DNA of 40,505 bases, from positions 1-40,505 of the forward strand of contig NZ_SCWA01000018.1 in NCBI RefSeq assembly GCF_004359615.1, in the 5' to 3' direction. Below the pieces are notes generated by a model. The model was not told the origin of the DNA. It made no database searches and saw only the letters and a program-made list of their open reading frames with translations. Source of the stretch: Macrococcus brunensis. GTDB lineage: Bacteria; Bacillota; Bacilli; Staphylococcales; Staphylococcaceae. Numbering within the stretch: the first letter of the stretch is position 1; each line of letters starts with the position of its first letter. Shown here in pieces: positions 7,630 through 16,049 of this stretch. The position numbers were made by a program, and so were the translations under genes.

Positions 7630-9039
7630 CTATTTATGAATCGCCAGTCCATAACTATCCAGTGCTGCCTCCATCAATGTTTCGGACATGGTCGGGTGCG
7701 CATGAATCACGTCACTTAATTCAAGTGCGGATGCATTTAAGTAGATACCTGCTGCTGCTTCGCCGATCAGCTCTGTAGCATGTGGACCGATAATCGTCAC
7801 ACCGATAAGGTCATCAGTCTGGGTGTCTCGCAGTACTTCAACAAAACCGTCCGGTTCTCCGTAAATGAGTGATTTCCCATTGCCTCTGAAATGAAACTTG
7901 CCGACTTTGACGTTCATATTTTCCGGGAAATTCGATGCATGATAGCCAACACTCGCAATCTCAGGTTGTGTATAAGTACATTTGGGAATATCATGATAAT
8001 TAAGCGGCATCACTGCTTCTCCCAGTAAATGACGTACAGCTATTTCACCTTCTTTGGCAGCAACATGTGCGAGTTGAAGCGTATCAATGCAATCACCGAT
8101 CGCGTAAATATGACTTTCTGCTGTCTGATAGTAATCATTGACCTGGATGCCTTTATCATCGAACTGAACGGATGTGTTCTGCAGTCCTATACCGTTAACA
8201 TTCGGCGTCCGGCCTACAGCAACCATGACTTTATCAAATGTCATAATATCGTGCCCTACTACTTCAATCTGCACCTTCTCTGACTCTACTGAGGCACTTC
8301 TGACAGCTCTTTGCGTCATCACTTGAATGCCACGTTCTTCAAACTGCCTCTGCAGTTCTTTCGCGACTGATGCGCTTTCGTTGATGACGAGCCGTTCTGC
8401 GTATTCTATGATTGTGACATCTACTCCAAAACTGTTCAGAAGAGATGCCCATTCCACGCCAATGACACCGCCGCCGATCACTGCCATTTTCTTCGGCAGT
8501 TCCTGCAGACTAAGCACCCCGTCTGATGTCAGAATAAAGGTTTCATCTATCTCGACATCTGGCAGGGTACGCGGAGAAGAACCTGTCGCAATAATGAGCT
8601 TTTTCGGTACGATAATCTGTTCTTCCTCATCTGAATTCGGGAAAGTAACTGCTACGGCACCTGAGACAGGCGAGAAAATAGAAGGACCTAATATCGCGCC
8701 TTCTCCGTGATAGATTTTGATTTTATTTTTTTCGCATAAGGCTTTCACCCCTTGATGCAGCTGCTCAACAATCTTTTCCTTCCGGGCCTGTATTTTCAGG
8801 AAATCAAAGCCTGCTTCACTGCTCGAGATACCAAATTCACCAGCCCGTTTAATGGTGTCATAAACTTCCGCACTGCGTAGCAACGCTTTAGTCGGAATAC
8901 AACCGCGATGCAGACAAGTGCCCCCGAGCTGTTCTTTCTCGACGATGACGACTTTCTGTCCTTGTTTAGCCGCATGAATAGCAGCCACATAGCCACCTGT
9001 CCCTCCGCCTAAAATGAGTAAATCTGTTTCTAATACCAT
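7630..9039 (-). CDS. lpdV: Dihydrolipoamide dehydrogenase (E3) of the bkd complex
   Basis: The FAD-dependent E3 (469 residues) reoxidises the dihydrolipoyl arm of E2 and reduces NAD+. The FAD motif GGGTGGYVAA is at residues 11-20, the redox pair CLHRGC at Cys42 and Cys47, the NAD motif GGGVIGVEWA in the middle, and the catalytic HPTMSE (His448, Glu453) at the C terminus. It is the first gene of the operon, and the promoter must lie in 9040-9284. The phosphotransbutyrylase and butyrate kinase genes often found beside such operons in other Firmicutes are absent here. Confidence 0.93.
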   Translation of the reverse strand: MVLETDLLILGGGTGGYVAAIHAAKQGQKVVIVEKEQLGGTCLHRGCIPTKALLRSAEVYDTIKRAGEFGISSSEAGFDFLKIQARKEKIVEQLHQGVKALCEKNKIKIYHGEGAILGPSIFSPVSGAVAVTFPNSDEEEQIIVPKKLIIATGSSPRTLPDVEIDETFILTSDGVLSLQELPKKMAVIGGGVIGVEWASLLNSFGVDVTIIEYAERLVINESASVAKELQRQFEERGIQVMTQRAVRSASVESEKVQIEVVGHDIMTFDKVMVAVGRTPNVNGIGLQNTSVQFDDKGIQVNDYYQTAESHIYAIGDCIDTLQLAHVAAKEGEIAVRHLLGEAVMPLNYHDIPKCTYTQPEIASVGYHASNFPENMNVKVGKFHFRGNGKSLIYGEPDGFVEVLRDTQTDDLIGVTIIGPHATELIGEAAAGIYLNASALELSDVIHAHPTMSETLMEAALDSYGLAIHK

Positions 9040-9261
9040 TCAGCCACTACCTTCCATTTCAGTTATCAAATGCATCTATCTATACTGAAAATCTCTACGG
9101 TAATTATTCTAACACTTATTACCTGCTACTAGTAACTAATAATAATTTGATTTGCAATATTGATACAAATCATGTAAATAGTTGTATTCCTATATTTATT
9201 GGGCTATGCTATATTCACTTATTAAGTTGTCTAAGAGGTAATGTTTTTAAGAAAAGGAATG
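9040..9261. promoter_or_regulatory. Divergent promoter region, bkd operon and CHAP gene
   Basis: An AT-rich stretch with no gene. On the plus strand a TTGTAT/TATGCT pair with 17-base spacing lies just before the CHAP leader. An inverted repeat (TGATTTG at 9148-9154 and CAAATCA at 9166-9172, 11 bases apart) may be an operator for either side. No T-box or riboswitch is evident. Confidence 0.4.
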
Positions 9262-9315
9262 ATGCTTATGACTATTAAAGGTGTATGTTTCTATGGCGAC
9301 GAAGGTGGAATATGA
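9262..9315 (+). CDS. 17-codon leader ORF overlapping the CHAP gene
   Basis: The frame MLMTIKGVCFYGDEGGI starts with ATG (a second ATG is at codon 3) about four bases after AAAAGGA. Its stop codon TGA overlaps the ATG of the CHAP gene at 9312 (ATGA). This layout is typical of translational coupling. The ribosome binding site of the CHAP gene (AAGGTGG) lies inside it. I do not recognise the peptide; it may only serve to load ribosomes. Confidence 0.45.
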   Translation: MLMTIKGVCFYGDEGGI

Positions 9316-9782
9316 AAAAAATTTTCTTGTTTGCTGTCATATTGCTCGGAGCTGGGGGATATCATTACCGGGAGACCTTTACGGCATCAAACAATCAATT
9401 AGTAAAGCAGATGAGACCTGACCCTATGACCATAAATACTTATGATGAAGGTCAATGTACTTATTATGTTTTTGATAAAGTCAGACAGGATGGCAAAATG
9501 ATAGCGAAATCCTGGAATGATGCAAAATACTGGGCAACACGAGCAAAAGAAGAAGGCTATATTGTGAACCAGCGACCTCTTGAAGGTTCGTTACTGCAAT
9601 CAGCCCGAGGCAGACAAGGACATGTCGCTTATGTGGAACACGTCTATCAAAACGGGAGTATTAAAGTAACAGAAATGAACTATATTAAGCCTTACTATAT
9701 CTCGGAACGTGTGCTGACCAAGCAGGATATTCAGCGTTATCAGTTTATTCATCCGAAAGGTAATCCTAGAACAGATGCTTAA
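9312..9782 (+). CDS. Secreted or anchored CHAP-domain peptidoglycan amidase-like protein
   Basis: A 156-residue protein with an N-terminal hydrophobic segment (KIFLFAVILLGAGG), either an uncleaved anchor or a signal peptide, and then a CHAP domain (cysteine, histidine-dependent amidohydrolase/peptidase). The catalytic Cys49 lies in EGQCTYYVFDKV and His104 in GHVAYVEHV, with the EMNY strand after it, as in staphylococcal CHAP proteins. These act on peptidoglycan peptide cross-bridges. The start at 9312 has AAGGTGG at the right distance; an upstream in-frame ATG at 9285 has no site. There is no cell-wall-binding repeat, so it is a minimal CHAP enzyme. Confidence 0.82.
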   Translation: MKKIFLFAVILLGAGGYHYRETFTASNNQLVKQMRPDPMTINTYDEGQCTYYVFDKVRQDGKMIAKSWNDAKYWATRAKEEGYIVNQRPLEGSLLQSARGRQGHVAYVEHVYQNGSIKVTEMNYIKPYYISERVLTKQDIQRYQFIHPKGNPRTDA

Positions 9783-9867
9783 TAACAGTCATTAAAAAAC
9801 TGACGCATCTGGACGTGTTAAATTGACGTGACAGGGAATAATATATTTAAAGGAAAGGGTGTGGACG

Positions 9868-10593
9868 ATGTCTCGCGCAAAAGTTTGGCCACTTATTTAT
9901 CTGGTTGTATTTATCGGTACACTTGTCATGAACTATTTAACTTCAATGAATGTCGGCAGAGTAGCTAATCAGGATCAAGCACTGATTCAGCCTGCGGGTT
10001 ATGCTTTTTCTATCTGGAGTCTCATTTATCTGTTCATTATCATCTGGATAATTCGTCTGTTGTTAGATAAACAACAATCTTACGACTTAACGCAAGGTGA
10101 GAATCTGACATTCTGGCCGATTCTGAACTTTATTCTGAACGGCTTATGGATTTATGTCTTCACGCAGAACTGGAAGCTCACTTCAGTTATCGTTATCATC
10201 GCTTTACTGCTTACTTTAGTCATTATCTACCGCAAAATATCGCAGCATCATAATCATCCATTTGACCGCTCAGTTTTTAGTATTTATTTTGCCTGGGTTA
10301 CCGTAGCGACAATAGTCAATATTTTCACCTATGTGAAATCACTCGATGTTTCGCACGTCATAGGACTGTCTGAACTGACATGGACATGGGTGATGCTGGT
10401 AGTGGCAACTGCGCTTTGTGTTTATATCGCATTTAAGTATCACGATTTTCTTTATCCGCTTGTTTTCGTCTGGGCCTTCACTGCTATCTATTTTGAAAAT
10501 CAGCATTCACTGCTATTAATGATCCTTATCGGCTGTATTGTAGTTCAACTAATCACAGCCCTCACTATATTGATACGAAAGTTTAAAAAATGA
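9868..10593 (+). CDS. TspO/MBR-related multi-pass membrane protein
   Basis: A 241-residue membrane protein with about seven hydrophobic segments. The QPAGYAFSIWSLIYLFI segment resembles the PPAxxFPIVWxxLY signature of TspO/MBR proteins, so it is probably a longer member of the tryptophan-rich sensory protein group. Its function is unknown. ATG at 9868 is preferred over GTG at 9859 because AGGAAAGG lies nine bases before the ATG but touches the GTG. It converges on the CBS-domain gene with a shared terminator. Confidence 0.72.
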   Translation: MSRAKVWPLIYLVVFIGTLVMNYLTSMNVGRVANQDQALIQPAGYAFSIWSLIYLFIIIWIIRLLLDKQQSYDLTQGENLTFWPILNFILNGLWIYVFTQNWKLTSVIVIIALLLTLVIIYRKISQHHNHPFDRSVFSIYFAWVTVATIVNIFTYVKSLDVSHVIGLSELTWTWVMLVVATALCVYIAFKYHDFLYPLVFVWAFTAIYFENQHSLLLMILIGCIVVQLITALTILIRKFKK

Positions 10594-10614
10594 TCACAGT
10601 GCCCAGAAACAAAT

Positions 10615-10650
10615 AAAACAGCTTTCCCCATTATGTGGGAAAGCTGTTTT
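10615..10650. terminator. Bidirectional terminator inside the end of a gene
   Basis: A 14-bp perfect stem (10615-10628 with 10637-10650) has A-runs and T-runs on both sides, so it works in both directions. Its right arm encodes the last codons of the minus-strand CBS gene, whose stop codon (10631-10633) lies in the loop. Confidence 0.9.
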
Positions 10651-11359
10651 TTAATAAGAGATGCTCCATCACTTTCGGCATATCTCCTGGCGTCATAATA
10701 CCTATGATGTCTTCTCTCTGCTTAATGGCGCCTGTTTTAGAAATCAGCAGCACCAGCTTGGACTGACCTTTCTGATTGATGCGTTCTATCATTTTTTTCT
10801 CAATTTCATAAAGCGGCATGTCCTGCCTTATCACTTCATAAGAAGCACCTTTATCGTCTTTAGTTAAAATTTCGCTGACCTTATATTTGTTTAAATCAAG
10901 TGGTGTTTCCTTCCTCACAGATGACAGCCAGTTCGTAATACCGTTGTCTGTCAGAATACCGAGAAAGCATTGTCCCTGAAAGACTGGATACTGAGAAACA
11001 TGATACTGTTCTACGAGCTCAAGGACTTTCAGCAGGCTATCACTGTCTCTTAAACTGATGACTTCTTTACTGAAAATACTGACGGTCGCCGGATTCTCGA
11101 ATTGTTGACGGATTGTCGTCAGCATATCGATGAATTCTGTTGTAGGCTCTGCTATATTGAATGTCTCTTTCTTTTCATGTACAAGTAAATTGCGTAGTTC
11201 ACGGGCCATATCGATATCATCCTGATACTGCTTGATGACAGGATGCTTCTCTTTTAGCTGATAGAGCAGTGAACCGAAATTATCATCGCGTTTTGTGTAT
11301 TTCTTCATCGCTTCATGCAGTAAATTGAATGCTGTCAGAAACTGATCCAGATTACCCAA
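10631..11359 (-). CDS. CBS-domain protein with N-terminal helical domain
   Basis: A 242-residue soluble protein. Residues 1-95 are helical and charged, with a RELRNLLVHEKK segment that recalls HEPN-like or nucleotidyltransferase-partner helices. From about residue 95 two CBS motifs follow (VISLRDSDSLLKVLELVEQYHVSQYPVF and a second pair ending DIIGIMTPGDM). CBS pairs usually bind adenine nucleotides such as AMP, ATP or c-di-AMP and regulate a partner. No partner is evident. It is a single-gene unit and its last codons form half of the terminator. Confidence 0.75.
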   Translation of the reverse strand: MGNLDQFLTAFNLLHEAMKKYTKRDDNFGSLLYQLKEKHPVIKQYQDDIDMARELRNLLVHEKKETFNIAEPTTEFIDMLTTIRQQFENPATVSIFSKEVISLRDSDSLLKVLELVEQYHVSQYPVFQGQCFLGILTDNGITNWLSSVRKETPLDLNKYKVSEILTKDDKGASYEVIRQDMPLYEIEKKMIERINQKGQSKLVLLISKTGAIKQREDIIGIMTPGDMPKVMEHLLLKNSFPT

Positions 11360-11429
11360 ATATCTTCACTCCTTTAAGCTTTTATACCCGTTTCACGTGT
11401 AACTACTGCCATCATCTAGCCCAGAAAAT

Positions 11430-11462
11430 AAAAAATACGAACCTTTGGCAGGGTTCGTATTT
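11430..11462 (-). terminator. Terminator after the formate/nitrite channel gene
   Basis: An 11-bp stem (11433-11443 with 11452-11462, eight-base loop) is followed on the minus strand by TTTTATTTTC. It lies just beyond the stop codon. Confidence 0.85.
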
Positions 11463-11469
11463 GAAATCA

Positions 11470-12300
11470 CTATTTGGCTTTAACAATATCGTCACGATGA
11501 CCGTTCAGATAAGCATAGACTAACCCTACGAAGATACCGCCACCGATAAAGTTACCGATGAAAGCAAAGACCACATTTTTAAGAATATCAATCCATGAAA
11601 TAGCAGCCGGATTGTAATACATCATACCGGCGAATAACCCTGTATTATATACCACGTGCTCATAAGCCATGAAGACGAATATCACGACACCGATAGCGAT
11701 GAAGAATGCTTTTGCGAGTGCCTCTTTACACTGCATGGCAATAAAGATACCGATATTGATAAAGAAGTTAGCAAAAATCGCTTTAATCATAATCGCCAGC
11801 CAGGTTGATTCAATTGTTTTAGCAGAAACTGTCTTTGTAAGAGCGGTGACCATTTCAGGCGTCATCACTTTCGTGCCCGTCATCATACCGAATAAGATAA
11901 AGCCGCCGATAATATTACCGATAAAACAATAGATGAAGATTTTTGCGACCTTACTCATTGAAATCGTCCGATAATAAAGTCCTACCGTCAGGTACATAAA
12001 GTTACTTGTTAATAGTTCCGCTCTTGTCATGACAATCATAACGAGCGCGATACTGAAGGCGATAGCGCCTAAAATATTGACAAGTCCGTGACTTGCCCCT
12101 TCAAACTGTGTTTTGACAGCCAAAGAGAAGACAGCCATAATCGCCAGCAGAAAGCCTGCAATAATAGCTTTTAAAATATAGCGAGCCGGCTCACGGTCGA
12201 CGTTCACTTCTTTTAATGCGACTTGTGTCAAAGCTTCTCCGATATTATCTGTACTGGTAAATGTATCAGATACGGACTTAACCGGTTTTTCAATTTGCAT
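11470..12300 (-). CDS. Formate/nitrite transporter family channel (FocA/NirC type)
   Basis: A 276-residue, six-helix pentameric channel for small monovalent anions such as formate or nitrite. The family shows in the MTRAELLTSNFMYLTVG block, GNIIGGFILFG, the FFINIGIFIAM and AYEHVVYNTGLFAGMMY helices, and the late GNFIGGGIFVGLVYAYL block. The start is set at ATG 12300 (MQIEKPV) because AGGAG lies nine bases upstream; the longer frame to 12372 has no good site. It stands alone, with its own terminator. Substrate cannot be read from sequence. Confidence 0.85.
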   Translation of the reverse strand: MQIEKPVKSVSDTFTSTDNIGEALTQVALKEVNVDREPARYILKAIIAGFLLAIMAVFSLAVKTQFEGASHGLVNILGAIAFSIALVMIVMTRAELLTSNFMYLTVGLYYRTISMSKVAKIFIYCFIGNIIGGFILFGMMTGTKVMTPEMVTALTKTVSAKTIESTWLAIMIKAIFANFFINIGIFIAMQCKEALAKAFFIAIGVVIFVFMAYEHVVYNTGLFAGMMYYNPAAISWIDILKNVVFAFIGNFIGGGIFVGLVYAYLNGHRDDIVKAK

Positions 12301-12396
12301 AAGTAAACTCTCCTTGTTTGTGATTTTATTAACATAATTTGATTTTACCACTTTCCGAGTAAGAGAGCGCAATTATTTTCATAAATTCATAAAATA

Positions 12397-12792
12397 TCAG
12401 GTTCTATGCTCAATCGCAATTAAACGTGCGGCTATCAGCAAGTATACAAGATGTCCTGCCAGCCAGATGATAAAACCCGATGCTGAAAGAACAAGAGAAT
12501 CTGTCACTGCTAAAGCTGTCAGCTGAAAATACAAAAAAATGAACTGAATGAGCGAAACAAGGAGCGCTGCTTTGAACAGCGTTCTATAACGGTAAAGAAT
12601 GCTCAGCATATAATAGAGGACTACGCCGGCCATGACATGCAGTCCTAATTCTATGATAAAAGGCGCACTCTTAATCATAAAATCAATATTCAGCAATAAT
12701 AGCGCTGTCTGTGTATGAAAGAGCTGATCAAGTAGCAACAGCACAATGTATAAACTAAGACTGGAGACAATTGCATAACAGAACCGTTTCAT
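12397..12792 (-). CDS. Unrecognised four-helix membrane protein
   Basis: A 131-residue protein with four predicted transmembrane segments (about residues 5-22, 45-66, 74-92, 98-122), short loops and a basic C terminus (LIAIEHRT). I do not recognise a family. It lies between the formate/nitrite channel and the TetR regulator on the same strand, 60 bases from the latter, so it could share the regulator's transcript. Confidence 0.6.
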   Translation of the reverse strand: MKRFCYAIVSSLSLYIVLLLLDQLFHTQTALLLLNIDFMIKSAPFIIELGLHVMAGVVLYYMLSILYRYRTLFKAALLVSLIQFIFLYFQLTALAVTDSLVLSASGFIIWLAGHLVYLLIAARLIAIEHRT

Positions 12793-12852
12793 GAGTATGA
12801 CCTGACCTCTCTTCTCTTATTTCTCTTCTACCCTACTTCCTTTTCCGCAAGC

Positions 12853-13452
12853 TTAGTTTTTCTTTTCCTGCTCCAAATATTGATGCATCAGTTTCAGCGG
12901 ACCGTTGTAAGCAAGCGTAAACGCATATTTTGCTATCTCTTCCTTTGATTCTTTCATGCCACTCTTTACCCATTGTTTAATAATGCCGGTCTGGGCATTG
13001 ACAATAAATGCAAAATAATAGTCAATCGGTACAATATCAACTCTCTCAGGCAGCAACAGCTGGTTTTTCAGTCTATTGCGAATAATGCGAGAAAACTCCT
13101 GCGGCAATCCTAAATCCTGATGAATCAAAGTAACCTTGAAATAATCCTGATTCTTTTCAATGACAGCGAGTATCAATCCAATCAATTCTGCCGCATATTG
13201 CTCAGGACTCTCTATCATATTACTCAAGGATTGCTTTGCTATATTCTCTTCCAGTTCATTCAATATCTCTTTTTCAAGTTTATCTCTTAAATCAAACTTA
13301 TCTAGATAATGCAGATAAAAAGTTCCTCTGTTAACATCTGCTTTTTCAGTAATCTGATTGACTGTAATATCTTTGAAAGGCTTCTCTGACATAAGGTTAA
13401 AAAACGCTTCTTTAATACTTTCTTTTGTTTTACGCACTCGACGATCTTGCAT
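12853..13452 (-). CDS. TetR-family transcriptional regulator
   Basis: A 199-residue repressor-type protein. The N-terminal helix-turn-helix is clear (RVRKTKESIKEAFFNL, then DITVNQITEKADVNRG, TFYLHYLDKFDL), and the rest is a helical ligand domain of the kind found in Bacillales TetR proteins. AAGGATG five bases before ATG 13452 favours that start over the ATG at 13482, which lies inside the operator palindrome. It is divergent from the YhgE/Pip gene, with a perfect inverted repeat between them, so it probably represses both itself and the exporter. Confidence 0.88.
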   Translation of the reverse strand: MQDRRVRKTKESIKEAFFNLMSEKPFKDITVNQITEKADVNRGTFYLHYLDKFDLRDKLEKEILNELEENIAKQSLSNMIESPEQYAAELIGLILAVIEKNQDYFKVTLIHQDLGLPQEFSRIIRNRLKNQLLLPERVDIVPIDYYFAFIVNAQTGIIKQWVKSGMKESKEEIAKYAFTLAYNGPLKLMHQYLEQEKKN

Positions 13453-13469
13453 TTTAACATCCTTCTTTC

Positions 13470-13506
13470 TATTAATAGACATTTTGTGAAAATATGTCTA
13501 TTAATA
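13470..13506. promoter_or_regulatory. Operator palindrome for the TetR regulator
   Basis: TATTAATAGACAT (13470-13482) and its exact reverse complement (13494-13506) are separated by 11 bases. Related single sites TATTAATAAACAT (13500-13512) and TTATTAATCAACATAA (13569-13584) follow toward the YhgE gene. The position between divergent TetR and exporter genes supports an operator. Confidence 0.75.
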
Positions 13507-13604
13507 AACATAAGTCATATTATTGATTATTGTGTTCTTTATTAATCAGATTATAATATACAGAGTAATTATTAATCAACATAATGTTCAATAAGGAGGA
13601 CAAT

Positions 13605-14960
13605 ATGAAAATTTTAAAAAATAAACTGTATTATATTCCATTAATCGTAGGTACCTTGCTCATCTGTATTATGTCTACAGCGTTCTATCCCGCATTCAAT
13701 CCGAAACCAAAAGAGTTACCCATCGCTATTGTCAATATGGACGAAGGGCTTGAAACTCAAGGTAAGGATATGAATATCGGTGATACATTCACAGATAAAA
13801 TCAGAAATAATAAAGACTTGAATGAAACAGTGGATTTTATCAATGTTAAAGATAAAGACGCTCTGCAGAAAGGGTTCGATAACAACGAATATTACAGTGC
13901 AATTGTAATTCCGCCCCACTTTACAGAGAACGCGACGAGTGCGATGCGCAGTGAAATTCAGACTGCTAAAAAAGCCGAAGCGAAAGCAAAAGCCGAAAAC
14001 GCGCAGGCAGACTTACAAGCAAAAGTCGCTAGTGGTGCAATCCCACCGCAGCAGGCACAGAAAATCGTTCAGGACATGCAGAAGAAAATGAAAGACATGC
14101 AGAAAGAAAATGCTAACTTATTAAAACCAATCGCTGTTAAAAAAGGTCAGCTTGAAGTCATTATTAATCAAGGGGCATCTAGCCAGGCTGCTGCAATTAG
14201 CGACAAAATGCTGTCAGGTATGGATGACAGCATCAATAAAATAATCAGTCAACAAGCCGTGGCACAACTCGATAAAAACAATATTAAAGTAGTAGCGTCT
14301 GACATGGATGCCATCATGAATCCAGTCACTGTTAAACATACAACCTTAAATCAAATTAAAGACCACCAAGGTAATGGTATGGCCGGCATGCTGCTATTCA
14401 CACCTATCTGGATGGGCTCACTAGTAACAGGCGTTCTGCTCTTCTTCGCCTTCCGTACATCTGGTTTAGTCACGCAGGGTGAACGTCTGAAAGCGACATT
14501 TATGCAGGCGATTATGGCCGCTATCGCAGCCATTGTTTCAAGTATTCTCGGTGTCTGGTTCATCACACAAGTTCTTGGTTTCTATATGCCCGACATTACT
14601 CAGACAACGATGTTCATCGCTATTTCTATGTTCGGCTTTATCATGCTGATTCTTGGAGTCATGGCATGGCTCGGTATGAAAGCTATTCCTATCTTTGTGC
14701 TACTGTTATTCTTCAGCATGCAGATGCTCACCCTGCCTAAACAGATGCTGAACGAGTTTTATCAGAAATATGTATTGACGTGGAATCCATTCGGCTTCTA
14801 CGCAGATGGTTTACGTGAACTGATTTACTTGCATAAAGACTTAACACTGAATATACCTGTTTTAGTGATGGTTGGCATCGCATGTTTTGGGTTTGCTTCA
14901 TCATTACTCGCAGCAGCTCTCCGTAAACACAGCACAAAACGCGCTGAAGTTCCGACATAA
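13605..14960 (+). CDS. YhgE/Pip-type membrane protein, ABC-2-like exporter
   Basis: A 451-residue protein of the YhgE/Pip group. A first transmembrane helix (residues 8-27) is followed by a large extracellular domain, starting KELPIAIVNMDEG, with a charged alanine/lysine-rich coiled-coil section about residues 112-175. Five to six C-terminal helices follow in the ABC-2 permease pattern (from LLFTPIWMGSLVTGVLLFF). Relatives occur in drug-tolerance and type VII secretion settings; substrate is unknown. The start at 13605 has a perfect AGGAGGA. It is divergent from the TetR gene and ends at a strong terminator. Confidence 0.82.
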   Translation: MKILKNKLYYIPLIVGTLLICIMSTAFYPAFNPKPKELPIAIVNMDEGLETQGKDMNIGDTFTDKIRNNKDLNETVDFINVKDKDALQKGFDNNEYYSAIVIPPHFTENATSAMRSEIQTAKKAEAKAKAENAQADLQAKVASGAIPPQQAQKIVQDMQKKMKDMQKENANLLKPIAVKKGQLEVIINQGASSQAAAISDKMLSGMDDSINKIISQQAVAQLDKNNIKVVASDMDAIMNPVTVKHTTLNQIKDHQGNGMAGMLLFTPIWMGSLVTGVLLFFAFRTSGLVTQGERLKATFMQAIMAAIAAIVSSILGVWFITQVLGFYMPDITQTTMFIAISMFGFIMLILGVMAWLGMKAIPIFVLLLFFSMQMLTLPKQMLNEFYQKYVLTWNPFGFYADGLRELIYLHKDLTLNIPVLVMVGIACFGFASSLLAAALRKHSTKRAEVPT

Positions 14961-14965
14961 TCAGA

Positions 14966-15004
14966 AAAACCGATTTCTCTAATAATGAGAAATCGGTTTT
15001 TTAT
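14966..15004 (+). terminator. Terminator after the YhgE/Pip gene
   Basis: A perfect 14-bp stem (14966-14979 with 14987-15000, loop TAATAAT) ends in a run of T, six bases after the stop codon. Confidence 0.92.
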
Positions 15005-15206
15005 TTAATCATGTATGCTGAACTCTATTAAACTAAATAAATACTGCCTATTCAATAAGTATTACTGTGATGCCAATAAATTGGACGAGGGAAAGCGATG
15101 TAATAAGAAGTCCGGCTATCTGTAAGATTGAGTGCAGAGCCCATTGGTCTTTCTTTAATTTACTTTGCTATAATGAACCTAATCTATTTCACAAAGGAGA
15201 TTCAAT

Positions 15207-16049
15207 ATGCGTATCCAGGATCACTTTATTTTTAAGTTGTTAGTGACCATTATCGGTTCATTCATTATCGCTATCAGTTTTAATTTATTCTTACTGCCCC
15301 ACAATGTGCTGAGTAGTGGTCTAAGTGGTGTCGCCTTACTTGTCCATATCCTGACATCACTGGATACCGGTCTCGTTAATCTACTGATCAACTTACCTCT
15401 CGTGATTCTAGGCTTTTTAAAACTACCTAGACAAGTGATGATTCAGACCATATTAAGCGTCGGCTTTATTTCTTTTTTCTTATCTATCATCCCAGTGACA
15501 CAAATATCTTCAGAACCGTTGATTGATGTTATTTTTGGTGGTATGCTCTGCGGTCTGGGGGTCGGTGTTATCCTAAAGTACTCGGGCACAACAGGTGGTA
15601 TGGATATTATTGCAATGATTATCTCACAGCATAGCAATATCTCTATCGGTGTCGTTATGACAGCTTTGAACGGAATCATCGTCCTTTGTTCCGGTTTCTT
15701 CCTCGGCTGGAGCAATGCACTGACGACTTTACTTTCTATTTATATTACCGGTAAAACTGTTGATACCATCTTTACTTCACATATCAAATTGACCATCAAT
15801 ATCGTAACAACAAAAGGTGAAGCGGTCAGACAAGCGCTGATTGCTTCTATCAGACGTGGTATGACTATTACCGATACATACGGCGGCTATACTCAGAAGC
15901 CTGCACAGATGATTATGATGGTACTGACGCGCTATGAACTTCAGGATGCCATTCGTGTGGCTAAAGAAGCAGATCCAAACTGTTTTATCAATGTCCATGA
16001 GACTACAGAAGTTCATGGACATTTCGCAAAACCTGGCACGCGAGGATAA
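15207..16049 (+). CDS. YitT-family membrane protein (DUF161/DUF2179)
   Basis: A 280-residue protein with five or six N-terminal transmembrane helices (residues 10-200), including FNLFLLPHNVLSSGLSGVAL and KYSGTTGGMDIIA, typical of the YitT family. A cytoplasmic C-terminal DUF2179 domain follows (about 205-275, with RGMTITDTYGGYTQKP and FINVHETTEVHG). Function is unknown across the family. AAAGGAG lies before the start, with TATAAT about 35 bases upstream. Its stop codon abuts the stop codon of the next, opposing gene with no base between them. Confidence 0.88.
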   Translation: MRIQDHFIFKLLVTIIGSFIIAISFNLFLLPHNVLSSGLSGVALLVHILTSLDTGLVNLLINLPLVILGFLKLPRQVMIQTILSVGFISFFLSIIPVTQISSEPLIDVIFGGMLCGLGVGVILKYSGTTGGMDIIAMIISQHSNISIGVVMTALNGIIVLCSGFFLGWSNALTTLLSIYITGKTVDTIFTSHIKLTINIVTTKGEAVRQALIASIRRGMTITDTYGGYTQKPAQMIMMVLTRYELQDAIRVAKEADPNCFINVHETTEVHGHFAKPGTRG

